From contig NZ_RAPO01000001.1 of NCBI RefSeq assembly GCF_003610195.1, forward strand, positions 558,001 to 622,000: a DNA stretch of 64,000 nt, given 5' to 3'. The stretch's first letter is position 1. Each line of letters begins with the position of its first letter. The DNA comes from Halopiger aswanensis (GTDB lineage Archaea; Halobacteriota; Halobacteria; Halobacteriales; Natrialbaceae). The translations under genes were made by a program, and so were the position numbers. Under the pieces are notes generated by a model, which saw nothing but the letters and a program-made list of their open reading frames with translations, did not search any database and had not been told where the DNA came from. Positions 1 through 8,122 of this stretch are shown in pieces.

Positions 1-1
1 A

Positions 2-85
2 GGTGCCGACCACGTCGACGTCTCTTTCCCCGGCTTCTTCGACATGCTCGACGAGCTGGGTGCGGACCTCGAGCACAGCGAGTAG
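2..85 (+). CDS. aroA: 3-phosphoshikimate 1-carboxyvinyltransferase (EPSP synthase), C-terminal end only
   Basis: Only the last 27 codons lie in the window. The frame reads GADHVDVSFPGFFDMLDELG and then a short acidic tail and TAG. An S-F-P-x-[FY]-F-x-x-L ending is typical of the C-terminus of AroA, which transfers enolpyruvate from PEP to shikimate 3-phosphate in the shikimate pathway. The chorismate synthase gene, the next step in the pathway, lies 2 kb downstream on the same strand, which fits. With so few residues visible the assignment is an inference. Confidence 0.6.
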   Translation, partial: GADHVDVSFPGFFDMLDELGADLEHSE

Positions 86-169
86 GATCGCGCTCGAACG
101 GCAAACCGCCGCGTTACGCAGTGACATACTCGCCGACCTTTTAGGACCGGCGGCGTCGAACCGTCGCTC

Positions 170-1414
170 ATGCTCCGGGCCGACCTCGAGGACCAGCTCC
201 GCGACCGGTACGAGCGCGACGGCTACCTCTATCCGGGGTACGACTCGTTTTGCTTCGCGAACGTCCCCCACACCGTCGCGTCGATTCTGGGCGCGGAGAC
301 AGGACGGACGCTCCCCGACGAAGCGCTTCGGGGCGTCGAGACGGACGTCGAGAACGTCCTCGTCGTCCTGCTCGACGGCCTCGGACTCAACCGCTGGCGG
401 AGCGAGCGGACCGACGTGCCGCTGCTCGAGCGCCTCACGGAACGCGGCACCGTCACGCCGCTGACCTCGGTCTACCCCTCCGAGACCGCGGCGGCGATGA
501 CGACCTACCACACCGGCGCACTGCCCGCCGACCACGGCGTGATCGGCTGGAACGTCCACGAGCCGACCGTCGGCACCTCGTTCCTGGCGCTCCCGTTCGT
601 CGACAAGGCGGGTAATCCGCCCGCCGGCCTCGAGCCCGACGATGTCGCCGACGCCGACCCGTGGGTCGCGGCCCTCGAGAGCGAGGTCGACGTCCGCTAC
701 GTCACGGGCTACCCGGAACACGAGGCGCACGCGACGAACCACGAGTACGACGCGCTCGAGAATCTCGGCGAGACGCTCGAGGACGCCCTCGCGGCCGCCG
801 CGTCGCCGTCGTACACGTTCGCGTACGTTCCCCACGTCGACGTCGCCGCCCACCAGCACGGGACGACGTCCGAGCAGTACCGCGAAACGCTCGCGCAAGC
901 GTGTGCGCAACTCGAGGACGCGCTGGCAGCCGTCGACCTCGAGACGGCCGAGGAGACGCTGGTGCTCGTCACGGCCGACCACGGCCACGTCGACACCGAC
1001 CTCGACCGGAACGTCGATCTGACCGCGTTCGACGTCCTCGAGGAGAGCCTCGAGCGCGGCCCGGACGGCGAGCCGATCCGCTACGCGGGGAGTCCGCGCA
1101 ACGTTCACCTCCATCTACGGGAGGGAACCGTCGAGCGCGTGCGTGAAGAACTGAGTTCTCGGCTCGACGCCCGTATCTTCCGGCGCGAGACCGTCCTCGA
1201 GGAGGGGCTGTTCGGCGACTGCGAGCCGTCCGCGACGTTCGAGCGGCGGCTGGGCGACCTCGTCGTTTCCCACCGCGAGTTGGGCGTCTGGTACGGCGGC
1301 GACTACGAACCCGACGAACTCGAGTTGGTCGGGATGCACGGGGGGCTCAACCCCGATGAGATGCTCGTGCCGCTGGCGGCGTGTCGGCTGTCGGCGTTGC
1401 GGTCCTCGGCGTGA
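170..1414 (+). CDS. Alkaline phosphatase superfamily protein (type I phosphodiesterase/nucleotide pyrophosphatase-like)
   Basis: This 414-residue protein is probably a cytoplasmic metal-dependent phosphodiesterase or nucleotide pyrophosphatase; the substrate is unknown. The metal sites of the superfamily are visible in order: LLDGLG with Asp69, the nucleophile loop VYPSETAAAMT (Ser104/Thr106), YVPHVDVAAHQHG with Asp224, His228 and His230, TADHGH with Asp270 and His271, and a late GMHGG with His near 388. There is no signal peptide. The ATG at 170 follows 84 bases after aroA and begins immediately before the conserved N-terminal part; no upstream in-frame alternative is better. It converges with the HIT gene, leaving only five bases between them. 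Confidence 0.85.
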   Translation: MLRADLEDQLRDRYERDGYLYPGYDSFCFANVPHTVASILGAETGRTLPDEALRGVETDVENVLVVLLDGLGLNRWRSERTDVPLLERLTERGTVTPLTSVYPSETAAAMTTYHTGALPADHGVIGWNVHEPTVGTSFLALPFVDKAGNPPAGLEPDDVADADPWVAALESEVDVRYVTGYPEHEAHATNHEYDALENLGETLEDALAAAASPSYTFAYVPHVDVAAHQHGTTSEQYRETLAQACAQLEDALAAVDLETAEETLVLVTADHGHVDTDLDRNVDLTAFDVLEESLERGPDGEPIRYAGSPRNVHLHLREGTVERVREELSSRLDARIFRRETVLEEGLFGDCEPSATFERRLGDLVVSHRELGVWYGGDYEPDELELVGMHGGLNPDEMLVPLAACRLSALRSSA

Positions 1415-1419
1415 GGAGC

Positions 1420-1830
1420 CTACAGTTCCTCGCGGATCCGATCCGTCAGTTCCCGAGCCGTCTCGTCCTCGAGGGCGGTTCGGCGCAGACTGAGCGAGAT
1501 GTCGTCGTCCTCGTACCGGGGCAGGAGGTGGACGTGCGCGTGCTCGACGCGGCCGACGATCGGCCCCGTGGAGTAGAAGACGCTGAACCCGTCGGGCTCG
1601 AGCGTCGCCTCCATCGCGGTCGAGACCTTGCGGACGGTCTCGAAGACGGCGGCGTTGGTTTCGGCGTCGGCGATGAGCAGGTCGGGCCGGTGGGCCGTCG
1701 GCACGACGAGCGTATGGCCGACGCAGGCCGGGTTCTCGTCGAAAAACGCGATCGTCCGCGCGTCCTCGTAGACGACGTGGGCGTCCTTCTCGCCCTCGAT
1801 AACTCGACAGAACGGACACTCCTCGTCCAT
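1420..1830 (-). CDS. HIT family nucleotide hydrolase/transferase
   Basis: This 136-residue protein is a histidine-triad (HIT) protein. The catalytic triad HAHVH is at residues 97-101, and an N-terminal CPFC pair (residues 5-8) suggests the zinc-binding Hint/archaeal HIT type. Family members hydrolyse nucleoside phosphoramidates or dinucleoside polyphosphates; the substrate here is not known. The size is typical of the family. Upstream of the ATG on the minus strand a GTTAAC element lies about 25 bases away, consistent with a leaderless transcript. Confidence 0.9.
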   Translation of the reverse strand: MDEECPFCRVIEGEKDAHVVYEDARTIAFFDENPACVGHTLVVPTAHRPDLLIADAETNAAVFETVRKVSTAMEATLEPDGFSVFYSTGPIVGRVEHAHVHLLPRYEDDDISLSLRRTALEDETARELTDRIREEL

Positions 1831-2173
1831 ACGCGGTGCCCGCAGCGAGGGGAGTTAACGATTCCGCCGCTTGTCTCGGTCGTGTACGGCGACGCCGTCC
1901 GCGGAGCCACCACGGTTCCGAAAGCCCTCGCGGCGTTCGACTCCCGCGGCTCGCTGCGCGCTTCGGCCGGAGTCGCGGCCTCCAGTGCTTGCTTCGCCGG
2001 GGTTCGGCGAGCGCCACTCGCCCGTTCAGTCCGCCAGGACCGCGGTTGATCGATCGGCAGTACCCGTCACGGTCGGCGCGTCGCTGATCCCGTCGGACGA
2101 AACCTCGAGCGCGAACTGCGCCCGGGCCGAGAGATTGCAAAACCTAAATGCCAGGCCCTCCCACGGAAGGGTA
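1831..2173. other. Intergenic region between the HIT gene and aroC
   Basis: This 343-base stretch separates divergent genes. Open frames through it are arginine-rich and look like shadows of GC-rich DNA. At the left end is a GTTAAC element suited to the HIT gene. At the right end GATTGCAAAACCTAAATGCC (about 2134-2153) is the most AT-rich patch and is a candidate core promoter for aroC. No other gene or RNA is recognisable. Confidence 0.5.
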
Positions 2174-3325
2174 ATGAACGGCAACTCGTTCGGTCGCCTC
2201 TTTCAGGTGACCACGTTCGGCGAGAGCCACGGGGAGGCGATGGGCTGTACCGTCTCGGGCTGCCCCGCCGGCCTCGAGCTCTCCGAGGAGGACATTCAGG
2301 CAGATCTCGATCGCCGGAAGCCGGGCCAGTCGATGATCACGACCTCTCGGGGGGAACCCGACGACGTCTCGATCAAGTCGGGGATCCAGGACGGCTACAC
2401 CACGGGCACGCCGATCGGGCTGGTCATCCAGAACAAGGACGCCCGCTCGGAGAAGTACGAGCCCTTCATCACCGCGCCCCGACCGAGCCACGGCGACTTC
2501 ACCTACTCGGCGAAGTTCGGCACGCGCAACTGGGGCGGCGGCGGCCGCTCGTCGGCCCGCGAGACCGTCAACTGGGTCGCGGCCGGCGCGATCGCGAAGA
2601 AACTGCTCGAGCGCGAGGGGATCGAACTCAAGGCTCACGTCAACCAGATCGGCGACATCGAGGCGCCCGAGGTGAGCTTCGAGCAGATCAAAGAGCACAG
2701 CGAGGAGAACGACGTCCGCTGCGCTCACCCCGAAACCGCCGAGAAGATGCAGGAGCGAATCGAGGAGTATCAGGAGGAGGGCGACTCCATCGGCGGCTCG
2801 ATCTACTTCGAGGCCCGTGGCGTCCCCGTCGGCCTCGGCGCGCCGCGGTTCGACTCGCTGTCGGCGCGACTCGGGCAGGCGATGATGGCCGTTCCGGCTA
2901 CCACGGCCTTCGAGTTCGGCCTCGGCCGCGAGGCCCGCGAGTGGACCGGCAAGGAGCGCAACGACGACTGGGAGTTCGACGACGAGGGCAACCCGACGCC
3001 CGTCGAGAACGACCACGGCGGCATCCAGGGCGGCATCTCGAGCGGCGAGCCGATCTACGGCGAGGTGACGCTGCACGCGCCGACCTCGATCCCCAAGCCC
3101 CAGCAGACGGCCGACTGGGAGACCGGCGAACTCAAGGAGGAGCAGGTCATCGGCCGCCACGACCCGGTGCTGCCGCCCCGCGGCGTGCCGGTCGTCGAGG
3201 CGATGCTCGCCCTGACGCTCGTGGACTTCATGCTGCTGTCGGGCCGGATCAACCCCGACCGCGTCGACGACCAGCCCGGCGAGTACGATACGGACTACCA
3301 CCCGAGTAACCCGCGAAACGAGTAG
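2174..3325 (+). CDS. aroC: Chorismate synthase
   Basis: The 383-residue protein catalyses the last shikimate step, 5-enolpyruvylshikimate-3-phosphate to chorismate, using reduced FMN. The N-terminus MNGNSFGRLFQVTTFGESHG is the family signature, followed by TTSRGEPDDV, RPSHGDFTY and the FMN-site motif RSSARET at residues 125-131. Length matches bacterial and archaeal AroC. The open frame extends further upstream, but the ATG at 2174 is chosen because the conserved family N-terminus starts there. It is separated from aroA by the phosphodiesterase and HIT genes, so it probably has its own promoter. Confidence 0.97.
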   Translation: MNGNSFGRLFQVTTFGESHGEAMGCTVSGCPAGLELSEEDIQADLDRRKPGQSMITTSRGEPDDVSIKSGIQDGYTTGTPIGLVIQNKDARSEKYEPFITAPRPSHGDFTYSAKFGTRNWGGGGRSSARETVNWVAAGAIAKKLLEREGIELKAHVNQIGDIEAPEVSFEQIKEHSEENDVRCAHPETAEKMQERIEEYQEEGDSIGGSIYFEARGVPVGLGAPRFDSLSARLGQAMMAVPATTAFEFGLGREAREWTGKERNDDWEFDDEGNPTPVENDHGGIQGGISSGEPIYGEVTLHAPTSIPKPQQTADWETGELKEEQVIGRHDPVLPPRGVPVVEAMLALTLVDFMLLSGRINPDRVDDQPGEYDTDYHPSNPRNE

Positions 3326-3390
3326 CGAAACCGCGGGACAGTTCCGACGGCTGCTCGAGGCGTCGAACGACGGCAACTCGTTCGAATACC

Positions 3391-3398
3391 TATATATT
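3391..3398 (+). promoter_or_regulatory. TATA box for the lipoprotein gene
   Basis: TATATATT lies 24-31 bases upstream of the ATG at 3422, the spacing expected for a leaderless haloarchaeal transcript. It stands out in a GC-rich surround. Confidence 0.65.
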
Positions 3399-3421
3399 GG
3401 TCGGCAGTCACGTTCTGAGTA

Positions 3422-3949
3422 ATGCCCTCCAGACGGACGCTTCTCGCCGCGACGGGCAGTGCCGTCGCGAGCGGAATCGCGGGTTGCCTCTCGAGAGGAG
3501 ACGTGAAGTCGGCCGAGTTACTGCAGTTGAAAGCGATCAGCGTTCGGTGGCGTTACGGTGGGACTACCTACAGCGACCAGATTCTCGACCTGCGCCATCG
3601 AGAGGGAAACAGAATAACCGGCCGCGTCGCCGCGGAGTACGCCGGTGCTATCGATTCCCTCCCCGCAGTTACCGTTTCGGACGACCACCACGAACGGCTC
3701 GAGGCCGAGTTCGAGACCGTCCGGTACGTCCTCGGCCTCTGCGGAGACGACTTCGATCGCGACGGCGAGTACGGCTGCCGGAACACGGGGACCGCTCGAG
3801 CGGATTTCAACCGCGTCCAGTTCGGCGACCGGGCCGACGTCGTACTGCGCGACGATCGGTTCGACGTTCAGGAGGTGCACGAAGGGGACGACCGGGAGTG
3901 GTCCGTCGATATCGACGAGTTCGAGTGGCGGAAAGATCGCGCCGAGTAG
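3422..3949 (+). CDS. Tat-exported lipoprotein of unknown function
   Basis: This 175-residue protein begins with a twin-arginine signal (Arg4-Arg5, RRTLLAATG), a hydrophobic stretch and a lipobox ending in Cys22 (GIAGC), so it should be folded in the cytoplasm, exported by Tat and lipid-anchored outside. The mature part is acidic with no domain I recognise. Two cysteines near the middle (LCGDDFD and YGCRN) could form a disulfide. A strong TATA element precedes the start. It appears monocistronic. Confidence 0.75.
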   Translation: MPSRRTLLAATGSAVASGIAGCLSRGDVKSAELLQLKAISVRWRYGGTTYSDQILDLRHREGNRITGRVAAEYAGAIDSLPAVTVSDDHHERLEAEFETVRYVLGLCGDDFDRDGEYGCRNTGTARADFNRVQFGDRADVVLRDDRFDVQEVHEGDDREWSVDIDEFEWRKDRAE

Positions 3950-4045
3950 CCGCCGGCGCCGGTTCGAACTCGAGATCGCAATCCCGGTCTCGGCGACCGC
4001 GACGGCGGGCCGAACTACTAACCCGTCCGCCGCCGTTGCTTCGGT

Positions 4046-4822
4046 ATGCGGGATTTTCATATCCACTCGAACTACTCCGACGGGGACTTCCTCGGCGGGA
4101 TGGTTCGCGCCGCCGAAGCCGCCGGCCTCGAGGGCGTCGGCTTCGCGGACCACTGCAACGTCGCGCCGCGGGACCACGTAGAGCGGATGCGCGGGCTCTA
4201 CGGGTTCAATCTCGATCTGACCTACGAGCGACGGCGGGAGGCGATCGAGGGGCTGCGCGAGCGGCGTTCGATCGAGATCTACGACGCGGTCGAGATGGAC
4301 TACGATCCCCGCGACGAGGACGCGATCGACGTGTTCCTCGCGGAAGCGGGCTTCGACTACGCGATCGGGAGCGTCCACGAGGTCGACGGAAAGAACGTCC
4401 AGGTCTCGTCGCACTTCACCGATCTCTCGGACGAAGCGTGCGACGCCGTCGTCGACGAGTACTTCGATCGGCTCGTCTCACTGATCGAGTCAGAGCTGTT
4501 CGACGTCGCCGCCCACATCGATCTCATCGAGCGCACGCGGCCGCTGCGCGGACGGGCGACGACCGACCACTACCGCCGCGTCGCCCGCGCGCTCGCCGAC
4601 TCGCGGACGATCCCGGAGATCAACGCCGGCCGCGCGCTGACCGACGAAGAAATCGTCCACCCCGACGAGGAGTTCCTCGAGATCCTGCGCGAGCACGACG
4701 TCGCCGTCACGATCGGCACCGACTCCCACGCACCTGACGAGGTCGGCGACCGCGCCGAGTTCCTCGAGAACTTCTTCGCGCGTGAGGGACTCGAACCGGC
4801 GACGCCGCCCGCGCTTGAGTAG
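4046..4822 (+). CDS. PHP-domain metal-dependent phosphoesterase (histidinol-phosphatase-like)
   Basis: This 258-residue protein has the full set of PHP metal ligands: FHIHSNYSDG at the N-terminus (HxH), FADHCN, GSVHEVDG, AAHIDLIERT and GTDSHAPDEV near the end. PHP proteins are trinuclear metal phosphoesterases. Histidinol phosphatases and other phosphatases share the fold, so the substrate cannot be fixed; no his genes are nearby. The start ATG at 4046 is immediately before the first metal motif. Confidence 0.82.
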   Translation: MRDFHIHSNYSDGDFLGGMVRAAEAAGLEGVGFADHCNVAPRDHVERMRGLYGFNLDLTYERRREAIEGLRERRSIEIYDAVEMDYDPRDEDAIDVFLAEAGFDYAIGSVHEVDGKNVQVSSHFTDLSDEACDAVVDEYFDRLVSLIESELFDVAAHIDLIERTRPLRGRATTDHYRRVARALADSRTIPEINAGRALTDEEIVHPDEEFLEILREHDVAVTIGTDSHAPDEVGDRAEFLENFFAREGLEPATPPALE

Positions 4823-4945
4823 CGGGGGTCACCGGCACATTTGGTTTCGTGACGGTTCCGTTCGGAGCGAGAGATACTCGGCTGGTACCACGACATGATG
4901 GGTGCTAGCACATTTATCGGATGATGTTGTACGCCAACTTGTCGC

Positions 4946-6004
4946 ATGGCAGAGTACGACCTCGAGACCGAGACGGGACGACGAGAGGCGTTGCGCCGGA
5001 TGCTGACCATCCGGGCGTTCGACGAGGAGGCGGGGGATCGATTCGCAGACGGCGAGATACCGGGGTTCGTCCACCTCTATATCGGCGAGGAGGCGGTCGG
5101 CGTCGGCACCTGCGCGGCGCTGGATCCGGACGACTACATCGCGAGCACCCATCGGGGCCACGGCCACTGCATTTCGAAGGGGCTCGATCCGAAGTACATG
5201 ATGGCCGAACTCTACGGCAAGGCCGAGGGCTACTGCAACGGCAAGGGCGGCTCGATGCACATCGCGGACGTCGACGCCGGGATGCTCGGCGCGAACGGGA
5301 TCGTCGGCGCGGGGCCGCCGCTGGCGACCGGCGCGGCGCTGTCGATCGACTACGACGACCGCGATCAGGTCGCGGTCGGCTTCCTCGGCGACGGCGCCGT
5401 CGCGCAGGGCCAGACCCACGAGGCGATCAACCTGGCCGCCACGTGGGACCTGCCGGCGATCTTCGTCGTCGAGAACAACCAGTACGGCGAGGGGACGCCG
5501 GTCGAGAACCAGCACAACGTCGACAATCTGAGCGACACGGCCCAGGCCTACGACATCCCCGGACTGACCGTCGACGGGATGGACGTCACCGCGGTCGCGG
5601 AAGCCGTCGCCGAAGCGCGCTCGAGGGCGCGGGCCGGCGAGGGGCCGGCGATCGTGGAGGCGAAGACGTACCGCTACCGCGGCCACTACGAGGGCGACGA
5701 GGAGCCGTACCGCGACGACGAGGAGATCGAGCGCTGGAAGGACCGAGATCCGATCGACTCGTTCAAGGAACGGCTGATCGAGCGCGGCGAACTGACCGCC
5801 GACGAGTTCGACGAGATGCGGGCCGACGCCGAGGAAACCATCGAGGAGGCCGTCGAGTACGCCCAGAATGCCGACCAGCCGCAGCCGGCGGACGCTTACG
5901 AAGACATGTTCGCCGAAACGCCGCCGGAGATCGAACGATTTGCGGAGGCAGCCAGGACCAGAGCCGACGGCGGTCGCGACCGCCAGGGAGGTGAGCAGCC
6001 ATGA
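4946..6004 (+). CDS. acoA: Thiamine-diphosphate-dependent dehydrogenase E1 component, alpha subunit (acetoin/pyruvate type)
   Basis: This 352-residue protein is the ThDP-binding half of an E1 heterotetramer that decarboxylates a 2-oxo acid or cleaves acetoin. The ThDP motif starts at GDGAVAQGQ (residues 148-156) and ends at ENNQYG (176-181). THRGHGH (68-74) and the substrate/phosphorylation-loop region TYRYRGHYEGD are also typical. The stop overlaps the E1 beta start (ATGA at 6001), showing translational coupling. The AcoX-like gene after the beta subunit favours acetoin over pyruvate as substrate, but that is inference. AT-rich CACATTTATCGG lies about 35 bases upstream of the start. Confidence 0.85.
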   Translation: MAEYDLETETGRREALRRMLTIRAFDEEAGDRFADGEIPGFVHLYIGEEAVGVGTCAALDPDDYIASTHRGHGHCISKGLDPKYMMAELYGKAEGYCNGKGGSMHIADVDAGMLGANGIVGAGPPLATGAALSIDYDDRDQVAVGFLGDGAVAQGQTHEAINLAATWDLPAIFVVENNQYGEGTPVENQHNVDNLSDTAQAYDIPGLTVDGMDVTAVAEAVAEARSRARAGEGPAIVEAKTYRYRGHYEGDEEPYRDDEEIERWKDRDPIDSFKERLIERGELTADEFDEMRADAEETIEEAVEYAQNADQPQPADAYEDMFAETPPEIERFAEAARTRADGGRDRQGGEQP

Positions 6005-7014
6005 CCGCACACGCGGAACCCGAGCGCGAACTCGATCTCGAGACCGAGACGATGACCGTCCGGGAGGCCATCCGCCAGGGCCTCCGCGAAGAGCTCGAGC
6101 GCGACGAGGACGTCTACCTCATGGGCGAGGACGTCGGCCGGTTCGGCGGCGTGCTCGAGGTAACCGGCGGCCTGTGGGAGGAGTTCGGCGACGAACGGGT
6201 CCGCGACACGCCGATCAGCGAGGCGGGCTTCATGGGCGCCGCGACGGGCGCGGCGGCGACCGGGACCCGCCCCGTGGTTGAACTCATGTTCTCGGACTTC
6301 GCGGGCGTCGCGATGGAACAGATCATGAACCAGATGGCGAAGATGCGCTACATGTTCGGCGGGAAAGCCGAGATGCCGGTCACCGTCCGAACGACCGAGG
6401 GCGGCGGGATGGGCGCCGCCAGCCAGCACTCGGGGACGATCCACTCCTGGATTGCGCACTTCCCGGGGCTGAAGGCGGTCGCCCCCGGTACCGCCGCGAG
6501 CGCCAAGGGGCTGACGAAGGCCGCGATCCGCTCGAACGACCCGGTCTTCGTCTTCGAGAACAAGATGATCTACGAGCAGGAGGGCGAAGTGCCGGTCGAC
6601 GACGAGTTTACCGTGCCGATCGGCGAAGCCGCCGTCGAGCGCGAGGGCGAGGACGTCACCGTCGTCGCGACCCAGCGGCTCGTCGGCGAGTCGCTCCAGA
6701 CCGCCGAGAGCCTGGCCGGCGACGTGAGCGTCGAGGTGATCGACGCCCGCTCGCTGTACCCGCTCGACGTCGAGACGATCGCCGAGAGCGTCCGGAAGAC
6801 CGGCCGCCTCATCGTCGCCGACGAGAGCCCGCTCTCGTACGGCACTCACGCCGAAATCGTCGCCCGCGTCCAGGAGGAGGCGTTCTTCAGCCTCGACGCG
6901 CCGATCCAGCGGATCGGCACGCCGGACACGCACATCCCGTTCAGCCCGCCCCTCGAGCAGGAAGTCCTGCCCTCGGGCGACGACGTCCGCGAGGCCATCG
7001 AGCGGGTGGCGTGA
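6001..7014 (+). CDS. acoB: Dehydrogenase E1 component, beta subunit (acetoin/pyruvate type)
   Basis: This 337-residue protein is the transketolase-like beta subunit of the E1 enzyme. It shows the beta-subunit N-terminus MTVREAIRQGLREEL, GEDVGRFGGV, RDTPISEAGFMGAATGAA, the EQIMNQMAKMRYMFGG region, and a C-terminal transketolase domain ending in the lipoyl-enzyme contact region PDTHIPFSPPLEQEVLPS. Length is normal. It overlaps the alpha subunit by four bases and precedes the AcoX-like gene by four bases, so the three are one operon. Confidence 0.92.
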   Translation: MTAHAEPERELDLETETMTVREAIRQGLREELERDEDVYLMGEDVGRFGGVLEVTGGLWEEFGDERVRDTPISEAGFMGAATGAAATGTRPVVELMFSDFAGVAMEQIMNQMAKMRYMFGGKAEMPVTVRTTEGGGMGAASQHSGTIHSWIAHFPGLKAVAPGTAASAKGLTKAAIRSNDPVFVFENKMIYEQEGEVPVDDEFTVPIGEAAVEREGEDVTVVATQRLVGESLQTAESLAGDVSVEVIDARSLYPLDVETIAESVRKTGRLIVADESPLSYGTHAEIVARVQEEAFFSLDAPIQRIGTPDTHIPFSPPLEQEVLPSGDDVREAIERVA

Positions 7015-7018
7015 TCGA

Positions 7019-8098
7019 ATGGGGTCGGCCGTACCGAGCGTCGGCCTGATCGTCAACCCGGCCGCCGGCCGCGACGTCCGCCGCCTCACCGGCGGCGCGA
7101 GCGTCGTGGACAACCACGCGAAGCGGCGGGTCGCCGCGTGCGTCCTCGACGGGCTGACCGCGGTCGCGCACGACGACGACCGGGACCGAGACCGCACCCT
7201 CGAGGTGCGCGTCATGCCCGACCGCGCGGGGATCGCGGACCGCGCGATCGAGGACGCGGCGGACGCGGAGGGCCTCGAGGCGCGAACGCTCGAGATGCCG
7301 ATCGAGGGGACGGCGGCCGACACCCGCCGCGCGGCGGCCCGGTTTCGCGACGCGGTCGACGCGGCGGTCGTCCTCGGCGGCGACGGGACGACGCGGGACG
7401 CCGCCGCCGAACTCGGGGACGTGCCGCTCGTGGCGGTGTCGACCGGAACGAACAACGTCGTCCCGTCGGCCGTGGACGGGACGATCGCCGGCGCCGCGGC
7501 GGCGCTGGTCGCGACCGGCGCGATTCCGGGAGACGAGGTGACGACGCGCCACGGCATCGTCGAAGCGCGGGCCGAGACGCCGATCGGCGAGCGCCGGCTG
7601 ACGGGACTGGCCGCCGCGGAGGTGTCGGCCCAGTCGTTCGTCGGCACGCGCGCGCTCGTCGATCCCGCCGACCTCCGGGGCGGCGTCGTCTCGCGGGCCC
7701 ACCCCGGCGACATCGGGCTGCCGGCCGTCGCGGGCGCGCTCGAGCCCGTCGCACCGGACGAGCCGGGCGGCGTCGCCGTCCGACTCGCCGATCCCGAAAC
7801 TGCGCCCCGAACCGTCCGCGCGGTGCTGGCGCCCGGCGTCACGACGACCGTCGGCGTCGAATCGGTCGAGCGGCTCGAGCCCGGCGAACCGGTTCGGTTC
7901 GACGTTTCCGACGGCGTCGTCGGCGCGGACGGCGAGCGCGAACTCGAGGTGACGGACGCGACGGTCGACCTGCGCCCGACGGCTGCGGCGGCGGGGCCAC
8001 GGCTCGTCGACGTGCGCGCGGCGCTCGAGGCCGGAACGCGAGTCGGGGCCTTCGCCGGGGATGGCAGGGTCGACTCGAGCGCCGCGAAAAAGAAGTGA
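7019..8098 (+). CDS. acoX: ATP-NAD kinase family protein, AcoX-like
   Basis: This 359-residue protein has the NAD-kinase/diacylglycerol-kinase fold: an early IVNPAAGRDVRR, the GGDGT signature at residues 120-124, and STGTNNVVPS at 141-150. Proteins of this subfamily (AcoX) are encoded in bacterial acetoin catabolism operons beside the E1 genes; their exact reaction is not settled. The gene follows E1 beta by four bases on the same strand. The family and synteny are clear, while a true NAD kinase role is less likely because the C-terminal half differs. Confidence 0.75.
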   Translation: MGSAVPSVGLIVNPAAGRDVRRLTGGASVVDNHAKRRVAACVLDGLTAVAHDDDRDRDRTLEVRVMPDRAGIADRAIEDAADAEGLEARTLEMPIEGTAADTRRAAARFRDAVDAAVVLGGDGTTRDAAAELGDVPLVAVSTGTNNVVPSAVDGTIAGAAAALVATGAIPGDEVTTRHGIVEARAETPIGERRLTGLAAAEVSAQSFVGTRALVDPADLRGGVVSRAHPGDIGLPAVAGALEPVAPDEPGGVAVRLADPETAPRTVRAVLAPGVTTTVGVESVERLEPGEPVRFDVSDGVVGADGERELEVTDATVDLRPTAAAAGPRLVDVRAALEAGTRVGAFAGDGRVDSSAAKKK

Positions 8099-8122
8099 GT
8101 CGACCGCGTCCGAGCGGTCGGC